From: Lichina pygmaea
Taxonomy: Eukaryota > Ascomycota > Lichinomycetes > Lichinales > Lichinaceae
Direction of reading: 5' to 3'
DNA: 64,000 bases
Assembly: GCA_963422465.1 (NCBI GenBank)
Contig: OY730174.1
Span: 3,002,914 to 3,066,913 of the forward strand
Positions 22,486 to 33,712 of the stretch are shown here, one piece after another. The notes under the pieces were generated by a model. It did not search any database. It was not told the origin of the DNA and saw only the letters and a list, made by a program, of their open reading frames with translations. How positions within the stretch are numbered: position 1 is the stretch's first letter; each line of letters starts with the position of its first letter. The translations under genes were made by a program, and so were the position numbers.

Positions 22486-23088
22486 TGTGAGTCGTAGCCC
22501 CTCAAACAATCCAGTAGATACGCAGCGCAAGTTTATCGACCACGATTCCGTGAGCTTGGGGCGCTCGTTTATACATTCCAAATTTGGTGCAGAGCTTTAG
22601 ATGACTCAGCGGTACCGGTAAGTTCGTACCGAAATCGTGTACTCGTAGGTACGTATGTTCGTATGTACCGCTACTTGGCTCCATCACAATGTTCCTCTCT
22701 GTGCCGATATCAATAGCGTCAATGGCAAGGCCTGTTGTGTGGCATGCCTGGAGCTACAAGGCATCGGCCTGCTCAGACAGGGGAGAAGAAGCTGTCGATT
22801 GATGATATATGGCCCCCTATCTAGCTGACTAACACTACTGACTAAGCCAGGCTCGGCCCTGGCTCTGCCTGAGGTCGCAACCGCTACGTAAGGGAAACCT
22901 GCTTCCTGCCACCGAAGAGCAATCGACGGCGAGTTCGAGACCCTCGATGCAGCATCGCCCCGCCGTACGTGTCATACGTGCTCGTTTCAACTGGCAGCTA
23001 CGGTACTGTCCTAATATTCCGTCAGCTCGTCTGGAATCGGAGAGCAGTATTGCTGTCTTGTCAACAAGACTTCTGAGCTTTCGACCAA
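22486..23088. promoter_or_regulatory. bidirectional promoter region between the helicase and TFIIIC genes
   Basis: About 600 bases separate two divergent start codons, so both promoters must lie here or in adjacent UTRs. It contains a cluster of GTACGT/GTACCG words (22615-22670). I see no convincing TATA box. Confidence 0.5.
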
Positions 23089-24225
23089 ATGCTTCCAATC
23101 GATCCTTCTCTACTGCGAGAAGGCGCGCCAGAAGCGGCCGACCAACCGTCAGAATGTGAATGGGAATACGAATACGATCCAATTAGTACAGAAGTTCGTT
23201 CATCACTCAAGTTACGCTGATGTACGGCACGAGAAATGCTAACAATCTCATGTTGCAAGACCTTCTATCTGCCCGTTGATCTCTCATCAGCTACTTTGCC
23301 CTTGAAGCGCGTCGAAAAGGGACAAGGGGGCGGACAAAAAGATTGCCAGTCAGACAAAGCTCAAGCGGCCAGCGACAACTCATCTCCCCCACGGCACGAG
23401 GATTTTAGAGACGAAGAGATTGGAATGGCAGGGCGAGAGCATGGGCCGGGCGATTCGGAAACTTCTGTAGACGATGGCCGCATCCAGATTCTTGACCTTC
23501 ACTCGGCGAACCCCATTATATCATATCGTAACCAGATTTACAGCTGCAGCTGGGCATCGAACATAGGGACGGAGCTACTGCTCGCGGATGGTTCGCAGGG
23601 TAGCCACTGTCCAGCTCTACTCTCGAAGCCGGATTATACCCTATTGGCAGCGTCTTCGCTCCGCCTCGTGTCTGAACAGGCACAACTTGCGCAGAAGACC
23701 TCGATGACAACGGAGGAACGCGCGGACATCGAATCGACCGGACTCGAGCAGGAACAGTACGCAGAAGGCAAAATTCCGGTGGGGCCGGGTGCACAGCCAT
23801 CACGATACAAGCAGGCTCGATTTCTAGAGCGGCTAATGGAATCAAAAAAACGCAAAGGAGAGCAAGACGAAGTCACAGTGTATGCTCGGAAACGATACAC
23901 AGGAACCGGCTGGCGAAGTCAATATAATCACAACGGTACCGAGGAGGACGACAGGCCAGGCTCACCGCCGATTGGAGAGGAGCATGTCTCGACGCATGAC
24001 CTGGCATTCTCGCCTCGACCCGCCCCTACTGCCTCACGAGGACCAAGGCTGAGCGTCAATGGTCGACGGCTCGGAAGGCCGAGGGGAAGTAAAGCCAGTC
24101 GACTCATGCCGCAGGTACAAAGTATGGAGCGGCTTTTCCGGACACCTGGAGGCCGCGCGGGCCGACGCGAGACTTCTTCCCCACCAGTTCAGACCTTCAC
24201 TCCAAGGTCCTGGGATGAGCTCTAG
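23089..24225 (+). CDS. TFIIIC subunit 6 / tau55 (Tfc7)-like protein
   Basis: Two exons (23089..23193 and 23260..24225) give 356 residues. The intron 23194..23259 has a GCTAAC branch and TGCAAG acceptor. Exon 1 ends EWEYEYDPISTE and exon 2 continues TFYLPVDLSS, which together form the start of the TFIIIC triple-barrel domain. After a Gln/Ser-rich insert the domain resumes with RIQILDLHSANPIISYRNQI and YSCSWASNIGTELLLA. The family pairs with Tfc1/Sfc1-type subunits in the tau-A module that binds the A box of tRNA genes. The C-terminal half (ERADIEST onwards, about residues 190-356) is basic, apparently disordered, and ends GRPRGSKA...RSWDEL. The ATG at 23236 lies in the intron and is not the start. 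Confidence 0.88.
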
Positions 24226-25652
24226 GTCTGTTCCTCTACGACAGAGCAAAGTGGCCAGGCCTGACTGATGCAGCGAGACTATCATGTCCAAGACATCTGA
24301 AGGATATGTTCTCAGAGCTCAACCTCCTGGCAAGCTTGGATAAGAACGACATTGCCGTGGCTCCGGGCCCTATCGCTGACTCCCTCAGCTTGATCAAATG
24401 CAGATGGCTAACGTCGGAGTCGGAGGATCGAACGCGTCCCAGCCCCAACGATTTAACAACCGTTGCCGAGTTGGGGTCAAGGGTTGGCCAGGGCTGAGCG
24501 CTAACTAATATGTACATACACACAATCTAACGAGGTAGATTGGCGTCCAAAGGGCGACAGCCAACAACACATTTGGTGGAGTTGAGAGTCGAATTCGAGC
24601 AACTGATGATTTTTTCTATCCTCTCGGTGTTTTTACTGTACGTTACCTACTGTACTCCGTACGGGAGTACGGAGTGTTTGAGCTAAACGACACGCGCTGT
24701 GCTTCCGCGACATTCCACCAAGGCACGTTGGACCACCCTTTCTCTGCCAGTCAGTAGGTTGCGGGACACCTTTAGAAGTCGACGGGTTCAAGACACAGGC
24801 ATCATCTTCCTATTGAAGATGAGAAGTGAAAGCTATCGAAATGCGGAGCATTTGATGTTCGACCACTTGGAGGTCGTTGATTTAGCCTTATCGGAAGCGA
24901 TCCGATACCGTAAGGCGAACTTGACGTCACCTGGCAGATTAGGGCGGACGACACGCCAGGTGTGGCACCCCTGCGGGCCGGGACGAGGGCAACGATGTAT
25001 GGTAACTCCAGGAGTGGTCGACATGAGCGGAACTGGATGGGATCATCTGCCGGGAGGTCATCCTTCTGTAGCAGGTTGACGTTAGAGTTTTGGCGCTGGG
25101 CGACGTGAGCTGGTCATCCGTGACAGTATCGGGCCTGGTGCATTACAATCAAGCTAACTGAGTTTCTTATAGCTTATCCGAGCGCTGAAACGCGCCCACC
25201 GCGACATCCGATCCGACGTCGGCGAGGGCATTCATTGGTCGGAGCCAGCTATGCCGGACCCTCAATATCTCCGACGTCATCTCTCAGCCGGAATCGCCAT
25301 AGAAAGCAGCATTTGTTTACAGGGTACCTTCCTGAAAGCCAACAGCCGGTCGACTATATGGAGAGGTGCTGTAGCTGACAACCGGTCAACTGTGTAGATT
25401 CGTCTCTCTTGTCTTGTCCTAACTAAGATCTAGGAGCGACGACAAAGAAGAAGGAGAAAACTCTGCACACCATCACGTGCAGACAAACAATTTAGCCGTC
25501 GCTCAGGGGGAGGCTGATCTCGACACCCCTGCAAATTCTCGGGTAACTCTTCCAGAGAGTCCCCGGTCAACACTTCCCTCATATCTGTATTTTTTGATCA
25601 CTCACTGGCCTCTTCGCCTCCGATTTTAAGGCACCGCCAGCCTTTCGTCGAC
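24226..25652. other. intergenic, no gene recognised
   Basis: About 1.4 kb. A near-palindrome CTCCGTACGGGAGTACGGAG lies near 24654. Short frames on both strands lack recognisable motifs. The last 150 bases are the upstream region of the next gene and are pyrimidine-rich near 25600. Confidence 0.45.
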
Positions 25653-27839
25653 ATGGCTTTTCAGCAACCTATCAAGCCCGCCTCGCGAACCCGTCCATCG
25701 CCAGCCGGCAATGGGTCCCATCAAGAATATCAGGAGCTACTTGAAAACCGAGAGAGGGATACCCGAGAATGGGTCCTGTTCTCTCCCGTTGCACCTTCAA
25801 TTCCAACAAACGGCTCGGTCATCACAGACCGCACACCGCAGACCGCAGGTTTATCGGGTGCCAGTGATCTCGATATAGGAGATCTAGCGACGGTTGCTTC
25901 AGCGGACGGTGAACGGGAGTACGGCGCCCTCGACGATAACTCATCGATTCAAGAAGAAGAGGACGAGCTAGAAAGCCTGGACTCACACCTGCACGCCTTT
26001 GGCGATGATGTTGCAAGGAGTGTCACGGACCAGCGTTACAACGCTACGACGATTCTGCCAGCTCACGATGGATACGGGTCTTTTCTGATCCCGGCGCGCC
26101 AGGAACACGTTAAAGTGCATAGTCAGGCCGAGGACGAAGATCGGCCCAAGCTGAGGAGAACGCCCCTGGATGTGCAGCCACAAATTGGCCTGGGGGAGCT
26201 TGAAGACGTCGAATTAGTAAGAGCGATGAGAATTGAAGCATGGAGGCTAGAACAAAGCAGGTTCGTGGTCGAAGGGATGGGGAAGGAACTGGTACGTCAT
26301 TGCAGCCAACGAACGCTTGTCGGTCCTACCATGGGCCAAATTCCTGTTGTTGAAAGAAGCACTGACGTGGACCTCCCTCTGCAGTCAAAGGCTGCGGCCA
26401 AGAGGCACAGGGGTGCCTACAATACTACCGCTGATGAGCAGAGAATCGGCCCTGCGTCTACCGGCGGCCTCACTCATCTCATCCAGCGTGTTCTGAGAGA
26501 CGTAATTGGCATCGATGATTACCTACTAGCAATTCTCTTAGGCGAAAGCCTGGTGGATGAGGATGACGGGGCCTCCGAACTATATCAACTCTCAGCTTAC
26601 GGCACTCCAAGCCCCTTCGACCAGATCGAGTACATCGAGCACAGAATCAGCTGGCTGAACCGGCTTCTCGGTCGCATTGGCCGCGAGCTTGGTGCGCTGG
26701 CGCAACCCACACTTGGTCACTCTTGGGGGTTTTCCGTATACGCACGTTATTCCCTGGTACACGAGGACAAGAGGGATCAGCGACGACCGTCGCCACGCAG
26801 ACATCATATGGGCCTCGGGAGCGCACAATCACACTCCTCACGCCGTACTCGGCTCAGCGTCTCGGATCTGCGTCCGAAGCTGGCGGGCACGAGACAGCAT
26901 TCATCCACCACCGATATCGCTCAAGCGCGGTTCTTTCCAAGCATTTCCCCTGATGCGAAGCTGCTCGCGGGCTGCGGGCTTGGTGGCCTGGTCAGGTCTA
27001 TTGAGGCTCCATTGGATCCGGGCGCAGGCCTTTGCGAAGCCAGTACTCTAGATCAAGCGTCTGTGGTTCGAACAGACTCGGACGAGGTGGAGGACCAGGC
27101 GCAAGCCACTAATATGCAGTCCGAGCTTGCGTACTGGGAGCAGCGGCTGGATGTCCCCTTGGTTTTTTCTTTCCTGCGGAACCGCTTCCGTCGACGAACG
27201 TCAGCCGCTTCACCTCCACTGTTCCCGACAGACGACAAGCACACACCTCCAGAGACGCACGCTCAGCCGCGATACCCCTCTTATCCCCGTTCCTTCCCTG
27301 CTTTCAAGTCACCCTTCTCTGCACCGCAAAGTCAACGACCACAGTCACCGTCGTCCTCGACCGTACCGGTACCGGCTTCACCAACACCGTTCACGGCGCA
27401 GAGCACGGCGCTCTCCCGAGCTGCCGCCATCAGACACCATCACCCGCTCGTGCCACAGGCTAGCCAGCAACAGCAGCATCAACAGCACAGCCATCGCACT
27501 TCTCATAGCTCTTCGTTTCCGCCCGTGCCCCGCATCACATCCCCATCCTTGTCTCAGGGCATTCTTCGACGGTGGCCCAAGCGTCGAGGCTCGTCGTCCT
27601 GCGCCAGCGAGAGCGTGAAGAGCAGCAAGAGAGCCAGAGCAACCAGCACCGCCTACCGCGATGACGTCGGAGAGGGTCACTGGGACTGGAGCGTGGGTTC
27701 ATCGACGACGTCCACCAGGGACGCCGCCAGTAGGGGGTTTCTCGACGAAATCTCTTCGCCCTGGGTACATGCCGCCGATGCCGCCGTTCACGCCGCCGCT
27801 GTCACCACGGGACCGCTTGGGGCATGGGTGGACATCTGA
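25653..27839 (+). CDS. fungal protein of unknown function with a probable in-frame intron
   Basis: A continuous frame of 728 codons begins at MAFQQPIKPASRTRPS. Bases 26292-26384 look like an intron (GTACGT, ACTGACG, CTCTGCAG) of 93 bases that happens to stay open; spliced, the protein has 697 residues. The N-terminal 130 residues are acidic (EEEDELESLDSHLHAFGDDV). A helix ELVRAMRIEAWRLEQSRFVV precedes the intron. Then comes VLRDVIGIDDYLLAILLGES and LNRLLGRIGRELGALAQ, which look like an ordered helical core. The C-terminal third is Ser/Pro/Gln-rich with SELAYWEQRLDVPLVFSFLR near residue 490. I recall similar uncharacterised proteins in other Ascomycota but cannot name a domain. Confidence 0.75.
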   Translation: MAFQQPIKPASRTRPSPAGNGSHQEYQELLENRERDTREWVLFSPVAPSIPTNGSVITDRTPQTAGLSGASDLDIGDLATVASADGEREYGALDDNSSIQEEEDELESLDSHLHAFGDDVARSVTDQRYNATTILPAHDGYGSFLIPARQEHVKVHSQAEDEDRPKLRRTPLDVQPQIGLGELEDVELVRAMRIEAWRLEQSRFVVEGMGKELVRHCSQRTLVGPTMGQIPVVERSTDVDLPLQSKAAAKRHRGAYNTTADEQRIGPASTGGLTHLIQRVLRDVIGIDDYLLAILLGESLVDEDDGASELYQLSAYGTPSPFDQIEYIEHRISWLNRLLGRIGRELGALAQPTLGHSWGFSVYARYSLVHEDKRDQRRPSPRRHHMGLGSAQSHSSRRTRLSVSDLRPKLAGTRQHSSTTDIAQARFFPSISPDAKLLAGCGLGGLVRSIEAPLDPGAGLCEASTLDQASVVRTDSDEVEDQAQATNMQSELAYWEQRLDVPLVFSFLRNRFRRRTSAASPPLFPTDDKHTPPETHAQPRYPSYPRSFPAFKSPFSAPQSQRPQSPSSSTVPVPASPTPFTAQSTALSRAAAIRHHHPLVPQASQQQQHQQHSHRTSHSSSFPPVPRITSPSLSQGILRRWPKRRGSSSCASESVKSSKRARATSTAYRDDVGEGHWDWSVGSSTTSTRDAASRGFLDEISSPWVHAADAAVHAAAVTTGPLGAWVDI

Positions 27840-28969
27840 TCGACGAGGGCGAGAGCGTAGCTTCTGCCTAGTAGTCCTAGAGCCTCGAGCACATTTCCTC
27901 TAAGTCGTTTGAATTTCGTCCTTGGACGTGTCACGTCGTAGCAGGGTCCAACGGCGATGATGGTACTGGACTTCTATCATCAATGCCACTTGTTCACTCT
28001 ACTCAGTCAACACGATTATCACCCCATGCCGTCCTGTCCACCCGTTTCGTAGCACTACACCCACCACAACCACCATACCCAAGCCCCACTATACCCCACC
28101 GCAATCAAACAACCATCGCAGTCCTCAACGGAGAAGACCGCTAAACTACCAAAAACCGTTCAAGGCACCAGCTTTAGCTCGACGATCTTGTACTGTACAT
28201 ACAGGGCTATAACTTTCCACAACACTCCTTTCGTACAAACGTACTCTCATGGTTAATGCTAGCCGACGAGGCTATACTGTAGGGGGTGGGTTGCGTAGGC
28301 AGGTCGACCGGCTTTTGCGAATGGGGCGGGAGGGGGGAGGGGGTAGGAGAGTGGAGAAAAGGTTTTGGTGGGCCTTGGTGTACCAGGATGGTATCGGGGA
28401 TGCTGACGACGATGAGCATGTTGATGAGCATGTTGGTGTGTAAGAGGATGAGGATGCCGCTGCTGCGTATGAGAATGCTGGTGTGTATGAGAAGGCTGAT
28501 GAGAATGCTGATGCGTACATTACATATACGCGAGGATAACGATGAGCCTGGGAATGAGAACCCTGCACCAGTATTGACAGTAGCCAGATATTGACAGCAG
28601 CCCAAGTATCGACAGCAGTCCACGTCGCCCATCGCAAACCCAGACAGAAGCCCAGAGGCAGGTTGACAACATGTTCCTTTCTACCCACGCTGTAGGTATA
28701 CCGCCGCCCAGTACATCGTCGCCCAGACGCCGCACGCACCGACTACATGCAACCTCGATTCCCGGATGCTCGCTCCCTGCTCCCTGCTCCCTGCTCCACT
28801 CTCCTCGCTCTCCTTCCCCCACCCGCCCAATGTGTAGATAACAGAGGTAGATATTCCGCCTTAACGTAGAAACGACATATGTACAACACCACAAAACGAG
28901 CACTCCAGCACAGAAAAGAAGAGAAGGGAAGGAAAGAAGAGACGATCTAGGGCACGGTAGGGTAGATCA
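27840..28969. other. intergenic with degenerate tandem repeats
   Basis: Between two convergent genes. Bases 28395-28520 carry degenerate GATGAGCATGTT / GAGAATGCTG(G/A)TG units; one plus frame reads YENAGVYEKADENADAY but has no supported start. CTCCCTG repeats occur near 28772-28800. The last 110 bases are probably the 3' UTR of the J-protein gene. Confidence 0.45.
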
Positions 28970-30425
28970 TCACAGTTCGTCTTTCGCCTTGGCCTTGTCC
29001 GCTGCCGCGGACGGCGGAGGTCTACCGCTGTCGCGATCGAGGTCGGCGACGGCACCCTTCTGGCCGCGCCACTTCTGCCAGACGGTCCAAAAGTCCTTCT
29101 CCATGCTCTTGTCCATCTGGTCTGGCAGCACGACGATGTACTCGACGTGTAGCGCGCCGAAACGAGAATCGGAGTGGCCGGCGTTGCCGCCGCCTTGGGT
29201 CCAGAGAGGCATGCCTTCGCCCTTGATCACCTCGATGGCGTGTGGCTGGACCACCTCCCCCCGCGGTCGCGACAGCCGCACGACGTGGCCGTCCAGATGC
29301 GTGATGTTGCGCGTCCATTCGCCCATCCAGGCCTCGCGCAGGCTCAGCACTTCTGTCCAGAACAGATCGTCCCCTTTCCGCCGGAAGAAGGTACCGTCGG
29401 TGCGCTCGTCCTCGGTGGCGCCGACCTCGGGGTCCTTCTCGAGCACTTGCACGATCAGGTCGCCCGCCACCCAGTCAGGGCTCTCGTCGCCCTCGTTCTC
29501 GTAGTTGACGCGGATGCCCTTGGGCATGCCGCGCTCTACCTCCATCGTGAAGGTCGACGATTTGCGGACCACCTTGGATCCGTGGCAGACAGAGCAGGCG
29601 TTTCGGATTTTCTTGCCCATCCCGCCGCACGTCCCGCAGTACCGCTGTATATGCTGGAAGACGCCCGGGGCGATCTGGTGCTTGTCGACGGTCCTTCCTG
29701 ATCCGCCACATTGCGAACAGGAGTCCATCAGTCCGTCTGCGCTGCCCGAACCTTCGCAATGCTCGCAGATGATCTGTCGCTCGACGCTGAACTCCGTTTC
29801 CTTGCCCGTGTAAAAGTCCCGCAGCGGAATATGCATGTTTACTTCGCTACTAGGACCTTGCCGCTGGGCACCGCCGTGGCCAAAGTGTCCTCCCCCGCCG
29901 AAGAAACGCGAGAAGAGATCGAACGGATCGCGGTGAGGCGCCGCGCCACCACCTCGTCGATGTTGCTCGAGCCCTTCACGACCGTAACGGTCGTATATGC
30001 GCCGCGTCTCGATGTTGGAGAGTGCATCGTAGGCTTCAGCCAATTCCACAAACTTTTTATGCGCCGACTCGTCACCTCTGAGTAGAGCAAGTCAGCGACT
30101 GCCAGGAGAGTGTACAGGGCAGACATGGCGCCTGAGTTGCGAGAGCTGACTTTGGTGGGGGGGGATGCATACGGATTCTTATCAGGATGATGCTTTTTGC
30201 TGAGATTTCTATATGCGCGTTTGATCTCCTTCTCCGACGCCTGTTTGTCTATGCCCAAGATCTAGCGCGAAGGCCGAGTCAGTCGTCCAATCTGGAGCAG
30301 CCCCCTTCCACCTCAGTTGAGACCAGCAGGACCAACACGGCGTCTCGGCTGACCTTGTAGTAGTCCTTGGCGCACAGCGCCAGAGGCAGTAACATCAACA
30401 GGAAAAAACTCGAGAAGAGTAACAT
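28970..30425 (-). CDS. SCJ1: ER-lumenal DnaJ (Hsp40) co-chaperone, Scj1-like
   Basis: Three exons (30425..30354, 30261..30173, 30077..28970) give 422 residues; both introns have CTGAC branch motifs. A signal peptide (LLFSSFFLLMLLPLALCA) is followed at once by a J domain (KDYYKILGID, HPD at 49-51). Next is a Gly/Phe-rich linker (FFGGGGHFGHGG), then a Cys-rich zinc domain with four CxxC-type repeats (CEHCEGSG, CSQCGGSG, CGTCGGMG, CSVCHGS; about 155-225) and the substrate-binding C-terminal domains. The protein ends KAKAKDEL, a canonical ER retrieval signal. This combination defines a class A J-protein that stimulates the ER Hsp70 Kar2/BiP. The last intron is easily misread because MGIDKQAS could be mistaken for a start. 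Confidence 0.93.
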
Positions 30426-31139
30426 TGTGCTGCGGCTCGGACCAACTGGCTCTAGACGGTCGAAAAAGAACGGATAGCGGCGCGAGAGCAGGGGAAATGG
30501 AACGCCCCACGACTGTGGTTATCAGAAGTACGTATGTACTGTAGACTCTCAGGCGAGCATGACTGCAGACGACTGAAATAAAAGAGTCCAGAGCCTGGTA
30601 TGTGGCAGTGTTCCTAACGAAAGTATCCACATGGCGCAAGTTGATGTTCAGGTGCTCTAGCTTGCCCGTAATACGTACGAGTAGTTGCAAGCGGACACCT
30701 GGCCGGTTCGGTAATCTAATCTAATCTAATCGCACTGATCGAACGCTACCCGGAATGGACTAGTAATTACGTACTCCGTCGGAGTACGTAAGTTTTTACT
30801 TCCGTATGCCACTTCGTAAATACTGTAAAGTAAGTCGTACGGTATGGTCACGTGTGCAGCGTCCTCGAGAGGTGGTGGTCGAAACAAAGGCACCGCGTCT
30901 TGACTGCGAAAACGAGGAAACAATACCGTAAATGGTGCTGAGATCTAAATGTTCAGACCTCTCCATCACCATAATTGCGAATGTGATGCAACTTCATAGC
31001 ACGCTACGATACTCTCGAATAAATCGTGCACGAGGTGTATACGGTAACACTTGGACATGCAAAGCCTAGCATGTCATCATTGTGATATGCTGTGCAGTGG
31101 ACACTCCTCGAGATCTAGCTCTGCAATGCACAAGAAACC
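30426..31139. other. intergenic between the J-protein and RPL10
   Basis: Promoter side of the J-protein gene and 3' side of RPL10. It contains a short (CTAAT)n run (about 30716-30731) and a near-perfect palindrome ACGTACTCCGTCGGAGTACG (about 30769-30789). No gene is supported. Confidence 0.5.
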
Positions 31140-32040
31140 TCACTCTTCCGTCGGGAAAGCGTTGGGGAAGTGCTTGATGTTGTCCTTCAAGCTGCCGTGG
31201 CTGCCCAAGAACTGGACATAGGCTCCGTCTACCCGGACTCGGCCCTCCTGGCGCTTCTGGACGTACTCTTCCCGGCGCAGAGGCGTGAAGCCCCAATTCT
31301 TCGAGACGATAAGTTTCTGACGTCCGGGGAATTTGTACTGCGAACGTCGCAAAGCTTCGATCGCGGCGGCACGGTCTTGAGAGCAGAAGTCAGCATATAG
31401 CAACCTGAAGTAGATAAGGGGGTTTGTTAGAACGTACTGCCGTCCCTGGTGCGCACGCTGAGGAGGATCTGGCCAATCTGAACGCGAGCAACAGTTCCGT
31501 TCGGCTTGCCAAAGGCTCCACGCATGCCCGTCTGCAGCCGATCCGCACCGGCGCAAGACAACATTTTGTTGATCCGAACGACATGGAAAGGATGAGCACG
31601 GACGCGCATGTGGAAGCCTTCCTTGCCGGTGGTCTTGACCAGGTACCTATGTCGGACGAGTCAGAAGCCGTTGGATGCATGCATCCTCATCTTCCAAGCA
31701 CAACGTACTTGTTGGCGCAGATGCGCGCCGCCTCCAAAGCCTCGGAGCTCAACTGCTCATACTCGTTCGAAACCAAGTGGACGCACAGGGGAAAGTCATC
31801 GACGCCGGCACGTTTCCGGCCAAGGTCGAAGATTCGGATTTTCGGGTCCGGCACACCTCGATTGAATCGAGACTTGGGATACGGCTAAGGAGATGGCTTC
31901 GTCAGTACGCTCTGGAGGGGACGTTCATGGAGCGTCGGAGGCCTCGTACGCCGCGGCGAACCCTGCGACGATGCCAACGGACGACCATGCCATACCTTAT
32001 TCTTGCAATAGCGATAACATCTTGCTGGACGGCGAGCCAT
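31140..32040 (-). CDS. RPL10: 60S ribosomal protein L10 (uL16)
   Basis: Four exons (32040..31996, 31884..31709, 31646..31438, 31375..31140) give 221 residues, the same length as yeast Rpl10. The start [15 protein letters not shown] is canonical. Middle parts read RICANK / [40 protein letters not shown] and [19 protein letters not shown], and the end is [13 protein letters not shown]. The donors of introns 2 and 3 are GTACGT and that of intron 1 is GTATGG. In yeast this protein completes the 60S subunit near the peptidyl-transferase centre at a late cytoplasmic step. It lies 378 bases downstream of RPL30, on the same strand. Confidence 0.96.
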
Positions 32041-32418
32041 TTTTCGGATATCAGGTTGATGGAAGGATGTCAGGAGTTTGGGCAGGACGATGACGATTTC
32101 TGGGGACTTTTATCTTGTGAAGGGTGACAGGCTGATTTCTAAGCGGGGCGAGACACTTGACTCACCCCGCTTATAAATCCGCAGTCACAAACCACGGGGT
32201 ATGAACTTAGGGTTACACAACACAAATATTTTACCAAGATATTCTATTCTTATTGGCAATAACCTGAGGCACAGTCAACGGCGGTCTCACCGTGGGTGTA
32301 TGGTGGTGCAAAGAGATGAGAGGAGTCTACGTTGCCGCGAACGTCTCGCGTTCTTATAGAGTGGTTGAGCCTTGGAGCACACAGAACAGATTCATTGCAA
32401 GCGACAATTCAGACTGTA
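32041..32418. promoter_or_regulatory. RPL10 upstream / RPL30 downstream spacer
   Basis: 378 bases between two co-oriented ribosomal protein genes must hold the RPL30 3' end and the RPL10 promoter. I see no certain core element; the stretch near 32220-32260 is AT-rich. Confidence 0.5.
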
Positions 32419-32991
32419 CTATGATGGAACTCCAGTCAAGATATCCGAGTCTCCGGCGTCGATTATCGCCATCGTCGAGCACCGAAAAAGCTTGCCGCAT
32501 GCTGTGCCGAGCTCGATCTGCATTGTGGGCTCATATTAGCACGTCAAGAACTCCACAGAATCCATGGAGCTAGCCAGCAAGAGGACGAATGATAGCCCAA
32601 CGTTGACGTGATGAAATGGCATCTGTGGGTGATGGTTCTGCATACATTGTTTCCGGAGAAGTGGTGGACGTTTGTTTTTGATAGCATGGAGTAGTCTGCT
32701 TGATCGTCAGTAGAGGCGCTGCCATAGACCTGAGCAGTAGTCCCTCACATTCCAGCTCACTTTTCCGTAGAGGGGGTGTGTTGCCGGCGATGATGACCAG
32801 CTTCGCCTTGCCAGATCGTAAGGACTTGAGGGTGGATTTGTACCCAAGCGTGACTGATAGCATTCTCGTTAGGCTTGGCGACGACCAAAGGTCCGAAGGA
32901 GTAGCATCGCACCTTTGCCTGATTTCATCACCAGAGCCAGCCTCGAGTTGATCGAGTCGGCCGCTTTCTTGGACTTCTTTATGGGCGCCAT
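32419..32991 (-). CDS. RPL30: 60S ribosomal protein L30 (eL30)
   Basis: Four exons (32991..32913, 32853..32749, 32695..32646, 32517..32419) give 110 residues; the exon 1 boundary may be off by one base. The reading [78 protein letters not shown] and [19 protein letters not shown] is unmistakably eL30. It binds 25S rRNA. In yeast it also binds a kink-turn in its own pre-mRNA and represses splicing; whether the first intron here keeps such a site is not visible to me. Without splicing only the second exon stands out. Confidence 0.95.
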
Positions 32992-33712
32992 GGCGACTGA
33001 ATCAGGTGCTTCACGATCCCTCGGAATTTCGATTTTTGTTTGACGAGTATTGGTGTGTGGGGTTTCATGGATAGTAATCTACTTACATAAGTCAGTCCAC
33101 CGATTTACGAGCACTAACGTAATTATATGCCGGTACGTACCGTACGGTACCTTCGTACAGTACGTAATACTGGAGTTCGGTACGAAGGTACGTACGTACT
33201 GCCTTACGTAAGGTTCGGACATGAGACCCTTAACGTAACGATGCCTCAGTCGTACCAGATGTGCCAGATTACGTAGAAAACAAAACATGATTATGGTCGC
33301 TTCTTCAAGCTTAGCAAAACGGCTTTACGATACGTACAACTACAAGACCTGTCCTAGGAACTCTATTCACAGGACACGATGAAGTAAAATGAAAGGGTGA
33401 CTGTTCTATCACGGCTGTAATCTGTGCAGCTCGCCACCTCGAAACTTTTTCTCGCTCTCGAATATGTGGCATCTCGAGTCCACTGTGATTGGCGGAGCAT
33501 TGCTGAACAAGGCCCCTTGCGGCGCAGCTGAGTGAAGGGTGACCGTCTTTGTCTATTTCGAGTCCCTGCACCCATCCGTTCAGCCTCGACATCTCCGAAG
33601 ACTTTGTGTCGTTCATCCGTGGAATCTACATTCCTTGCGACATCGCGCGTTCCTCCGATACGGTCTTGATACGTTTCGACTCTCGGCAAAGTCCTACCGT
33701 GGAGGATTCAAC
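32992..33712. promoter_or_regulatory. divergent promoter region between RPL30 and the coiled-coil gene
   Basis: About 720 bases. Bases 33130-33225 are unusually dense in GTAC/TACG palindromes (such as GGTACGTACCGTACGGTACC). No gene is supported, although the frame of the next gene stays open back to 33539. Confidence 0.5.
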
